From assembly GCA_907165135.1 (NCBI GenBank), contig OU015567.1, positions 10,607,001 to 10,671,000 on the forward strand: DNA of 64,000 nucleotides, written 5' to 3'. The position numbers were made by a program, and so were the translations under genes. Each line of letters starts with the position of its first letter. The first letter of the stretch is position 1. The notes under the pieces were generated by a model. The model had not been told where the DNA came from and searched no databases. It was given only the letters and a program-made list of their open reading frames with translations. This DNA comes from Oikopleura dioica (Eukaryota > Chordata > Appendicularia > Copelata > Oikopleuridae). Shown here piece after piece: positions 9,987-19,319 of the stretch.

Positions 9987-10441
9987 AATAAGTTAATTGT
10001 TAATTCTCTATTTTATTCAGCGCTGAAGAGCTGCTGCAAGGTCTCGCGAATTTTGGGGGAATTTTCTTTGCTGACGATTTAATTAAATTCACAATTCTTT
10101 CTTTTCCTGTTGGCTTTTTAATCCACACTAATGAAACGCATTGGATAAGTCTCATAGTTAAAAATGATGTTATCGAAATAATGGACCCCCTTGGCTACAT
10201 AAAAAATAATGCATACGAGAATCTCCACCTATTTCTCAAAACTGAGATGGGTGATCGAACTCTCATTACGTCTCCGAAAATTCAAATGAGTACTCATTCT
10301 AACTGTGGTCTTTTTGCCATCACTTTTCTTTTTTGGTCACTCGAATGTGAGAAATCATTGTTGTCTTTTATGAAATTATTCACAGAAAATGCAATTGAAA
10401 ATACTGCGACAATTAAGAAACTCTTTTCGAAAATAAACTGA
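9967..10441 (+). CDS. adenain/Ulp1-like cysteine protease of the Polinton
   Basis: A 14-base first exon (9967-9980) and exon 10021-10441 give 144 aa. The catalytic triad of the adenovirus-protease family is visible in order: His in NETHWISLIV, an acidic residue in IEIMDPLG, and Cys in HSNCGLFAI. The expected role is maturation cleavage of capsid and core precursors. The protein is short for the family (about 200 aa) but keeps every core motif. The intron donor is GTCTAA, weak, and is chosen because the ATG GAC GCC GAA leader resembles adenain N-termini and keeps frame. Exon 1 overlaps the basic core gene. Confidence 0.85.
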
Positions 10442-10980
10442 AAAAATAATATAATTTTATTTTTATTGGTTTGCAAATAAGCAGATACAGAATATATTTG
10501 TTTTTTTGTAGGGCTTGGTAGTTGTTTGAATCAAAGCTCTTGACCGAAATTTAAGCTTTCTTTAATACTTTGCTATCCCAGAACAAAGGTTGCGAATATT
10601 GGTTGAACGAAATTTTAAGCCTAAAAAAAATTTTGATTTTTCGAATGTGATTTTTGAGACTTACTTCTTCTTCAATACTTTGATATCCCAGAACAGCCTG
10701 AATATCTCTTTTTTTCTTCTTTTTAAGAAGTTCTCCGTGGTGGTGCTGACTGTGAGCAGACATCGCATTTGATCTGAATTCATTCCTTCTTCAATATTTT
10801 GCTATCCAAGAACAGCCTGAATATCACTTACTTTTTTTTGTCATTTTCATTTTGATTTAGCAGCTGAACAGGATTTAAAGCCTTCAAAAATTGATTTTAA
10901 AGTTTTGAAAGTGATTTTCGAGACTAAAATACCTTCTTTAATACTTTGCTATCAAGGAACAGCCTGAATAACTCTTGTTT
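10442..10980 (-). repeat. tandem array of about 115-145-base units with exon-like core
   Basis: Four copies of a core readable on the plus strand as CTTTAATACTTTGCTATCCC plus AGAACAGCCTGAATATC lie near 10558, 10668, 10785 and 10930. On the minus strand each core ends in a splice-donor-like sequence (GAAGAAG then GTAAGT or GTATTT), so each looks like a duplicated short exon with intron. No frame is kept through the array. No gene could be assembled. Confidence 0.6.
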
Positions 10981-11005
10981 TCTTCTTAATTTCCTGATAT
11001 TCTTC

Positions 11006-11480
11006 GTGTTTGTTTCTGCTGGTTCGGATTTTTATCAGATGCTCCTTGCAGCAAAACTCGAAGGCGAAAAAATATTCGCCTGAGAAAAACTCTGAGAGAA
11101 AAAAATACCTTTAGAACAACAGGAGCATCTTGCTTTTGCTGGTTTGGATTTTTATCAGATTCTCCTTGCAGCAAAACTCGAAGGCTAAAAAATTCGCGTG
11201 AGAAAAACTCTGAAAGACAAAAATACCTTTAGAGCAGCATGAACATCGTGCTTATGCTGATTTGGGTTTTTATCACATACTCCTTGCATCAAAACTCGAA
11301 GGCGAAAAAATATTCGCGTGAGAAAAACTCTGAAGGACAAAAATACCTTTAGAACAACAGGAGCATCTTGATTTTGCTTTTTCCGATTTTTATCAGATAC
11401 TCCTTGCAGCAAAACTCGATGGCGAAAGAATATTCGTCAGAGAAGAACTCTAAGAGAATATTGAAAAAAGGATCAAACCT
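11006..11480 (-). repeat. tandem array of four about 120-base units with exon-like core
   Basis: Four adjacent units of about 118-120 bases share CTCCTTGCAGCAAAACTCGA and GAGAAAAACTCT. On the minus strand each unit has an acceptor-like TTTCAG, then a run of about 49 bases (in the first unit reading FFSDEYSFAIEFCCKE), then a GTATCTG donor-like site. Later copies carry stops or a 2-base deletion. A second reading gives a nearly open 40-residue repeat containing SDKNPNQQKQDAPVVLKVF. It resembles an exon amplified in tandem and then decaying, possibly part of a repetitive fibre-type gene upstream at 11480-11640. Confidence 0.6.
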
Positions 11481-11822
11481 GGAACCTATAGTTTGGTCAA
11501 AAAGTTCCACTCGTTTCTTCGCAATAATGGATTCCGGATCCTGAATAGAGTTAAATATATTTTCCTTGCATAACATACCTTAATTCGATATCTGATGTCA
11601 AACACACCGGTTCCGATGATACGCTACGATCTCATTGTCCTGTCTGAAATCTCACCGATCAGATCATTTTAGAAATATGTATTATTCGATTTAATTTGTT
11701 AAAAAATTAGTTTTGGTAATAGGAGTATCTGATAAAATACGGTATCATTTTAAGAAACAGTAACAAAATTAAAACGAGCATAAATGCTGTTCAAAGATAA
11801 CAAAGTTTTAAAGAATAATGAA

Positions 11823-11975
11823 TCATTTTAAGGTTAATAAACTCTCGTGGGTTTTTTCAAAATCGTCGTCTCTTATTTCTTCCATGTTGTCATCTTCATT
11901 GTTTAAAAATAAGAATATCTTACAATAGAAATCGACTCTTACTCGGTTATATACGCCAAGATCAGAAAATTTCAT
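11823..11975 (-). CDS. possible small acidic protein, 50 aa
   Basis: Single ORF of 50 codons with an acidic C-terminal half (NNEDDNMEEIRDDDFEK). An upstream exon may exist at about 12000-12100, where a coding-like stretch precedes a GTGAGT donor. It lies between the tandem arrays and the capsid-candidate gene on the same strand. Weak support: composition and position only. Confidence 0.3.
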   Translation of the reverse strand: MKFSDLGVYNRVRVDFYCKIFLFLNNEDDNMEEIRDDDFEKTHESLLTLK

Positions 11976-12137
11976 ACTCACTGAGACATCTTCTGACAAA
12001 AGATAAGATCACATCTTTGAACGCCGTAAAATCCGTATTTTTGATCGGATCATATAGGTCGCAAGGGAAACAAAAAAAGATTTCATGGTCGGATGAAAAT
12101 TATAACAATCTTTACGGTCGAGATTAAATCAGATTTA

Positions 12138-13424
12138 TTACACAGCTTCTACAGTAACATCATTTTCAGGAGTAATTGTCAGTTTTTTTTCAATTATAGG
12201 CATGAACAGAAGAAGGTGTTTATCATCAAGTGACTGAGTGAATTTTATTTTGACCACGAGTTGAGCAGCATTGCGTCTTCCGAGCATTTCAAAATTGATC
12301 AAAACAAAGAAGTTGGTTTTGAGATAATGTGGTTGTGGCAAAACACCGGAGCTCCAGGGATTGAGATATCGTTCGCTCATCATAAGGAAATTTTCGTAAA
12401 AATCCATATCTGTTTTAAGGGGGTAACCAGGGAGACTCGAACCATCAACGAGAACATCAACTTGCTCTATGTTTCCACGTTCTAGTTTTGTCAGTGACTG
12501 CTTGTAATCTCCATGTGAGCGTTTGAGACTGGTAACAGAAAGAACCGCGTATTTCGGGAAAGCTCCTTTAGTAAGATTAACAGTGTAATCAGTATCGCCT
12601 TTGTCTAAGGTAGGTCTTCTTATACAGTAGTCCAAGAACGTGGTTTCGAATTTCGAGGTCGCATACTTTTTCATTTCCCTTTCCAATGATTCAGAGAAAA
12701 CAAACATTGCTTTAAAAACAGGCCTGACGAGCTTAACAACTGGATCCGGAAAATCATAGTCAATCTCAACCACATCACCGACATCGTCAGTCGCATCAAG
12801 CATACTCTTCTTTTTTAAAAGCGAAAATTTTGCTGGAGCACGCTCAAACGAGAGATGGATTCCAAGTCCAGCTGGTAAAATAATTGGTGCTCGAGCGATT
12901 CCATGATTTATTGGGATTTTAAATTCGTATCTCAGCCATTTAGTGTTGTAAGTTTTTCCTTCGAATTCGATTTCTTTTAAAAACTCCTTCGCATACATTT
13001 TTCGATTCTCAATTATACTTCTGCCGATGTCGTCTTGGTCAGCTTCGAAAATATCATAGACGCCCATAATCGGAAAAGTTGAGTCGATTGTTGTTTGATC
13101 GAATAATGACTTATTCAAGAAATGAGAAGAAAACGCAGAGTCTAAATCACATGATTTGCTTGTAATTGGGTCTTCTGCGATTTCAATCTTAGGAAGCCCT
13201 TTGAAGAGCTTCGCACAAAAATCATTGTCCAATACATGATTTTCAGGAATTTCAATATGAAAATGCAGCCGAGAATCACACGCCTTGAAATATCTCTTTT
13301 GCGGAACAATGTGAAATTCAAGAGTATCATCAGTGTTGCAATAAGGAGCAGCTTCTTGGATTTTACAGTCCTCGTATCCCAAAGTGTCAAACTTATCGGT
13401 TTTTGAAAAACTGAACATTTTCAA
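12138..13424 (-). CDS. candidate major capsid protein of the Polinton, 428 aa
   Basis: Intronless ORF of 428 codons, the longest structural-type gene of the element. It is beta-rich throughout without catalytic motifs, membrane segments or low complexity. Examples are IVPQKRYFKACDSRLHFHIE near the start, YEFKIPINHGIARAPIILPA in the middle and NFFVLINFEMLGRR near the end. Position, size and the intronless state fit the double jelly-roll major capsid protein known from Polintons. No catalytic signature is expected in such a protein, so the call rests on context and secondary structure. Structure prediction would settle it. Confidence 0.65.
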   Translation of the reverse strand: MKMFSFSKTDKFDTLGYEDCKIQEAAPYCNTDDTLEFHIVPQKRYFKACDSRLHFHIEIPENHVLDNDFCAKLFKGLPKIEIAEDPITSKSCDLDSAFSSHFLNKSLFDQTTIDSTFPIMGVYDIFEADQDDIGRSIIENRKMYAKEFLKEIEFEGKTYNTKWLRYEFKIPINHGIARAPIILPAGLGIHLSFERAPAKFSLLKKKSMLDATDDVGDVVEIDYDFPDPVVKLVRPVFKAMFVFSESLEREMKKYATSKFETTFLDYCIRRPTLDKGDTDYTVNLTKGAFPKYAVLSVTSLKRSHGDYKQSLTKLERGNIEQVDVLVDGSSLPGYPLKTDMDFYENFLMMSERYLNPWSSGVLPQPHYLKTNFFVLINFEMLGRRNAAQLVVKIKFTQSLDDKHLLLFMPIIEKKLTITPENDVTVEAV

Positions 13425-13529
13425 TTGCTCTTTCTCGTTTATTGAGAAGAATGAAATCCGTCGGATCGTGTTAAATCAGAAGTGAGAAACAGTTACTCAT
13501 GGAATACTAATATTTGACTTTGCCCTTTC

Positions 13530-13912
13530 TTACGCCTCTTCTTGCTCGTCTTCTTCGCGAATTTGAAGTTTATTGCTCGGATAAACTAATAGGATCATAT
13601 TATTTTTCATTTAATTAAAAGTAATTTACCATATGTCTTTTCGATTTCATATCGTAGCAAAAGCACCTGGCGCAAGCTCACACCCGAATGATGAAAGTTA
13701 GTCCTGTCAAACTCGTGACTTGCCAAAAGGCGTTCTCTGTAAAATATAATTCTTATAACTGAAGCTTGAAGAAACACTTACTCTAATGTCTCATCTTTGG
13801 TCTCTGAGAGAAGTTGAGTAACATCTTCATCATTTTTTATTTTTCTTCAATGAGGTTTTTAAAGAGCGTTTAAAGATTTTTCTACAAAATTTATAACCCT
13901 TTCTTGTGTCAT
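13530..13912 (-). CDS. small multi-exon Polinton-associated protein (5' end uncertain)
   Basis: Three 3' exons are well supported: (13782 and upstream), 13736-13630 and 13585-13530, joined in frame by GT-AG introns of 45 and 44 bases. They encode a charged helical sequence (LLASHEFDRTNFHHSGVSLR, then an acidic end, IREEDEQEEA). The first exon is unclear: a candidate ATG at 13912 needs a weak GTTATA donor. The gene lies just upstream of the capsid candidate on the same strand. Function unknown. Confidence 0.45.
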
Positions 13913-13976
13913 TGATCCATGTTGAAGAGCCCGAGTAGTACAGCCTCAGGTCTTCTTGAATTTTTCCATCTTAAGT

Positions 13977-14439
13977 TTATTCATCGGCTATTAAAACTTG
14001 AGAAACAGTTAGCAAACCGATCATCTTCTGCGACGCGCTCATGAACCATGCATCAACACCAATTTGGTAAGGAAAAAATAAATTTTCAGTAATCATACGA
14101 GTCACTTCGCTCAGTTTGTTATTGTTGACGTATGGAATTGACAGAATACATCGATCGATATAGGTTTTCGGCATTCCCTTAACTTTGAGGGATTTATGAG
14201 ATAGTCGAAACTTGTACTGAAGATAGTACTCCAAGTTATTCGCAAGTCTACTAAAGCCAGAGAGCTTAACAGAAATACAGACAACTTCCTTTATCGAAAA
14301 AATCTAAAATCTGCTTTCTTTCCTGGTGATCATTCATCACTTTATATTCTTCTTCTGTAAGAAGTTCATTTATATTCAATTTTTCTTTTGTTAACTCCCG
14401 AAAGAAATCAATCTCTGACTCTTTGAATTTTCCGCTCAT
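13977..14439 (-). pseudogene. Polinton-associated gene with an apparent 1-base frameshift
   Basis: From the ATG at 14439 a frame runs about 50 codons (KESEIDFFRELTKEKLNINE...) and meets a stop. Coding-like sequence continues in the next frame from about 14287 to the stop at 13977 (YLQYKFRLSHKSLKVKGMPK, YVNNNKLSEVTRMITENLFF). No intron fits the junction near 14285-14290, where an extra T in AAGTTGTC would explain the shift. Total would be about 153 aa. It shares a divergent 224-base promoter region with the polymerase gene. Function unknown. It may be a sequencing error, or decay of a dispensable gene. Confidence 0.5.
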
Positions 14440-14582
14440 TCTGGAATTCTGACTCTTCTTTAGTTGAAAAAAATCCTGTAATCGGGAGTTCTTGATTTTA
14501 CTTTGACAGCTTGTTGAAAGGACGGCGTAGAACTCCTCGAAACAGAATTTTTTAAATAACTATTTGTCTTCTCATGTGCACG

Positions 14583-14596
14583 TGCGAAATTTCGCA
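14583..14596. promoter_or_regulatory. perfect palindrome in the polymerase divergent promoter
   Basis: TGCGAAATTTCGCA is a perfect 14-base palindrome midway between the divergent starts at 14439 (minus) and 14664 (plus). Its right half continues as TTTCGCATG, a word also found at 5749-5757 in the divergent gap 5619-5760. It is a candidate binding site for a dimeric regulator encoded by the element or the host. Confidence 0.35.
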
Positions 14597-14663
14597 TGTA
14601 TGGTGAATTTCCGCTGTCAATTTTTTCATACATAAAACAGGAAAGTATGATTTTCCGATAAAA

Positions 14664-17600
14664 ATGAGATTTTTACATTTGAAAGAAGATAACAACCAAT
14701 TTTACAATCTTACTTATCTTGGAGTTCTTCTTAATCAGGAGAAGAAAAAACCTGACAAGCGTCGATTAGAGAAACTGAAGACCCTCATAGATCCGAAACG
14801 TGCAAAAAATCCCTGTCGTGCTGATTACTCCAAATTTATCGACTTTCAGAAGAAATACGGACTTTTTAAAATCCCATGTTTATCAGGAAAATATTCAAAA
14901 TTTTAATAATAAATGGCATTGAACGATAAGTTTTGAAATTTCGAAAAGCACTGGAAAGCGACTTTAATGTCCATTTCACAATCTATCAGAAAACAGCGAA
15001 TGGCGGCGATAGTCTTTTTTATAAAACGCAGCATCCGGGTCCAGGCAGTGTCGGTCTGACGTTTTTCTTCAAAGACCAGCGTTTTAATGGATTCAATCAG
15101 CTTAAGCTTCTTGACGATGGATTTATCAACCATGGAATTGACCGGATAAATACTCTTGAGCTGACCATCTTCGAAGCCGTTGCGAAAGTGAAAAACAAGG
15201 ATTTATACAAGTGCCCGAGGTTGTTTTTCAAAAAAGCAGCCGAAATACGACAGAAATGGATCGACTTCGCACAAACAAGTGATATCACAGTCTCCAATTA
15301 CAAGAATTTCTCGAGGTTGTTTAATGTCAAACTTGTTCTTTGGCGCAGACTGTCAAGGCCTGGTGCTGACAGAGTTTCCAGACAGCTAGATTTTTATTGT
15401 GGCTCTGGAAAAATACTTCAACTGGAGCTTTCGAAGGATGATCAGACGAAAACATTCTCGGATAGTACATTCTTTAAGCTTCTGCCCGAGCAAATCAATT
15501 TTGACCTCTGTCCAACGCCTAATTGCTCCTTCAGCTGCTCAGATCGTGCAAAGTTTTCGAAACATCTGGAAACATGCACTGACAAAACAACTTTCTCACA
15601 TAAACAGAAGAAATATGGAATGTTTACTGATCACACTCGTTACGATCTGATTTACGACAAGATTTTGCGTCCAAATGAGTTTCATCAAAGCTTTGTGGCT
15701 TTTGACATTGAAACTGCTTCTGTCCCAAGGTCCGAAAAAGAGAAGAACATAAGTTCCACGACTGAGGAATTGTCTGCGTATAAGCTGATCTCTATTGCAT
15801 GGCATGCGTACAACCCAGCCGGAGACGAGTATACAAAGAAATTTCTATGGCGCAGAGGGACAAGTCAAGAATCTCTTTTCTCCTTGCTTGATGAATTTTA
15901 CGTGGACTTATGTGATATTCAGGAAGAATTTAATAGGACTCTCTCGAGAAAAATCGATAATGAGAAATGGCGCTTGATCCGATTGAAGAATAGTGAGAAA
16001 TTTCACAATTTTCCAGTTGAAAAGCAAGCAGAACTCTGTGATAGGCTCAAATATCTTGATGATTTCTATTCTCTCAATGTTTATGGTTGGAATAGCGAAC
16101 GCTTCGACTTGACTGTTATAATCAATGCTCTGACTGAAGTTGTTCGTCGTAGACATCCCCACTTACTAGTCACAAAGCGAGACAAGGACACTCGTTTTGA
16201 GCCAAAGATGAATATGATCCAGAGAGGCGCCGGAACAATGCTTGCTTCCTATGGCAATATCAAATTTAAGGACATGATGAATCTCGTTGAAAGAGGGACA
16301 TCGCTGGAAAAGGTAAAAGCGCAGATTGAAAATCCTGTTTTAATTTTTGTTTGTTAGTTCGTGCAATCACTTGGTTTGCAGATAGCAAAGGCTGTTTACC
16401 CATACGAACGTTTCAAAGACACTGACGAGCTCATCAGTTACAAAGGATTCCCACCGTACTCCGACTTTTATAGCTCTTTCTACATTCCTGTCGAGAAAGA
16501 AGTTCACCTGGTCAACAAATTTCTTATTGAACACTGCTGGACGATTGATGATCTTGCTGCTGAAATTGATGTCCCTGTAGAAAAACTCAACAGTCTAGCA
16601 GATAGTTTTGAGTGTTGCTATGAAACCACCGATGAAAATATCGAGCTTCTTGCTAAGAAATGGGAAATACCAATTGATGAAATCAAATATTTCGCAGAAA
16701 ACTCTTTTCGCTGTTTTGCAATCAACGAAGAGTCCAAAAAATTTTTCAATATCTCAGTGGATAAATACTTGGCTTCAAAGGACTTATTCGAAGAAGAAAA
16801 ATGTGAAACGATGCTCGATTGGCTGCGTGTCTATAATCTCATCGACACAGACATGCTAAGCCAAGGCATTGTAGAATACAGTAACCAGTTTGCCGAAAAA
16901 TTTAATGTGAATATCCATCAATATATCTCATTGGCGCAAGTTGCTGAAAAGATTGCGTTTGGTAAATACGCGCGTGCGACACCCATCTACTCGATCACTG
17001 ATGCTGAATTGAGAAAGGACATCCGTGAAGCCTTGACAGGAGGAATGACGCACGTGTTTCACCGACTGATCGAATTGAACCAACCAGATGGGCCTCTTCC
17101 ACATGCCGCCCGATATGCTGACAATGGCGAACTCTTCAAAATGATTAAACAGCTTGATGCGAATAGTTTGTATCCTTTTACTCTACAGGATTCTCTGCCA
17201 TGTGGTCCTGGAATCGCTGTATATCCTGGGGATATCGGTGACGCTACTCGTGCTGGTGATGTTGGATATTTCAAGTTGAATCTGCTCTATGAGGGCAAAG
17301 AATCAATCTCCCTCAAAAGCTTGCAGTATCTAGAATATCTGCGACATCAATCTGGTGTGGATATCCAACATGCGTATCACATAGGCGAAAAGAAAATTGG
17401 GAAGTATTCTCTTGATGGATATTATGAGAAAGACAATATCAGATGGGGAGTTGAGTTTTACGGCTGCTATTGGCACAAATGTCGTTCATGTAAAATCCAA
17501 ACAAATGAGGACGCTGACGAAGAACGGGACAAGGAAAGAAAGAAATTCATAGAGAAGAAAATCGACATCCTTAAAATAAAGCGAGAATGTCACTTCGACA

Positions 17601-19121
17601 AATTTATGAAAAGAAACATGGCCGATGAAGAATTCGCTCGTAATGCCAGAGAAAATTGGGCTCCAGATTGGTGTCCTTTTCTTTTCCACGATAAGAAACT
17701 AAGAGAAAAAGATCTAATCGATGCTCTGATGGAACGAAAAGTTTTTGGATTCGCAATGGTGGAAATTGAGCCAAGTAAAGCTGTTTATAATCGATATGGA
17801 GATCTGAAATTTCCTATGATTTTTAAGAAAACCCAGATAGAAAGAGATATGCTATCTGAAAATCAAAAAATCGGAAATCTTGAGATGCCTGTGAGCCAAA
17901 ACACATTGATTTATAATTCTAGCGGAGAAAAAATGCTTCTTATCACTCCTCTACTGTATTTTTATTTGGATATGGGATATATTATTAAGGTTCGCTAAAA
18001 GATTTTTTAAACTTAATCATGTCGCTTTTAGAAGGTTCATTATCTTCTTATGTACAATAAGGAAAAACCGATGGCTCCTTTCGTCGATAGACTGGTCGCT
18101 GATCGAATCCGGTATCATATTGCCGAGAACAAAGTTGGCGAAAAACTTTCAAAGCTGGTACTTAATATTGTCACTGGTTTGTTTGGCAAGAATGTTTCTA
18201 AATACAGGGAAACAAAATACATCGATGATGCTGATTTATACCGCTACATCAGATCGCCTTTGCTCGAAAAAAATGAAATCATCAGTGCTGAAGGACCCAC
18301 ATCTTTGGTCAAAATTGTCAAAAAGAAGAAAACGCAGAGAGATAGCGTTCCAACACATATTTCAGCATTTAGTATGTCTTTGCTCGTGAATTGGTCTCTT
18401 AATATTTTTTTAAGTCTATCAGAAAAGCAAATTGGTCATGTTCAATTTCATTGATAATAAATGCACTCATCTGAAGGAAGGATCATTCAAACTTTGCTAC
18501 GCAGACACCGATTCGATTATGATTGCTTATGCAGGTGATGATGTTGAAACCCTCGTCAAATCTGAGAAGAAGGAGTCATGGAAAAATTTCGTTGACACAT
18601 GGATGGTTCCTGAAAAAGTCACTGATCAAATGCTGCGAGAATCAAATAACTCTAAGAAGGAAGCCGAAAAATTGCTGAAAAAATTGGAGAAAACGCCGGG
18701 TTTATTCAAAATCGAGGGTGGGATATATGGGCAAGGCACTTATTGCGGCTTGAGCTCTAAATGTTATATTCTCAAGGGTAAAAATGATAAGGGGGATATA
18801 AAAATAAAAAAATCAACGAAAGGCTTGGGTTAGAAAGTATTCAATAAGTTAATTTCAGCTCACTTGTAACAATAAAACCATTCTTTCAACTCATAATAAG
18901 GCGTCAAGAAGGATATTGAAACACCGGTGGAACATTTCGTACGTTCTCTCCTTAACGATGAAAAGTTCAGCGCTACAATGACAGGCATGGTAGCCCGTAA
19001 AAACGAGATCGTCATTCGAAAAACAACAAAGAATGCACTGAACAATGTCTATGTAAAATGGCAGATTGCTGATGACCAAGTGACTGCAACCCCACTCAAA
19101 AACGCATCTGGATATATTTGA
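14664..19121 (+). CDS. protein-primed family B DNA polymerase of the Polinton (1405 aa)
   Basis: Six exons join without a frame break: 14664-14886, 14931-16312, 16358-17989, 18032-18385, 18423-18828, 18901-19121. Exonuclease motifs are present (FDIETAS, then GWNSERFDL). A Cys/His cluster (CPTPNCSFSC...H...C) precedes them. The polymerase domain has motif A with LDANSLYPF, a conserved EFYGCYWHKC segment typical of Polinton polymerases, motif B around KLVLNIVTGLFGK and motif C YADTDS. It copies the linear element, with a protein as primer. Intron 1 has a GA donor (CAG then GAAAAT) and AG acceptor; no GT donor keeps frame. Length is in the usual range. It appears intact. Confidence 0.93.
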
Positions 19122-19319
19122 TTCCTTCAGTCATTTATGTTTTCATTATTTTTTTCGTTTATGTCAACCTTAACATGCTAACAAATAAATTCAAACGGAT
19201 TTTCACACAATTCACTCTTTATTTGGATTATCTTTTCTAACGCATGAAAAGCAGATTTGAGAATATACAGGGGCTTCAAAAGTTATCTCTTATGCGGATT
19301 TCGTGAGATGTAGGGCGAT

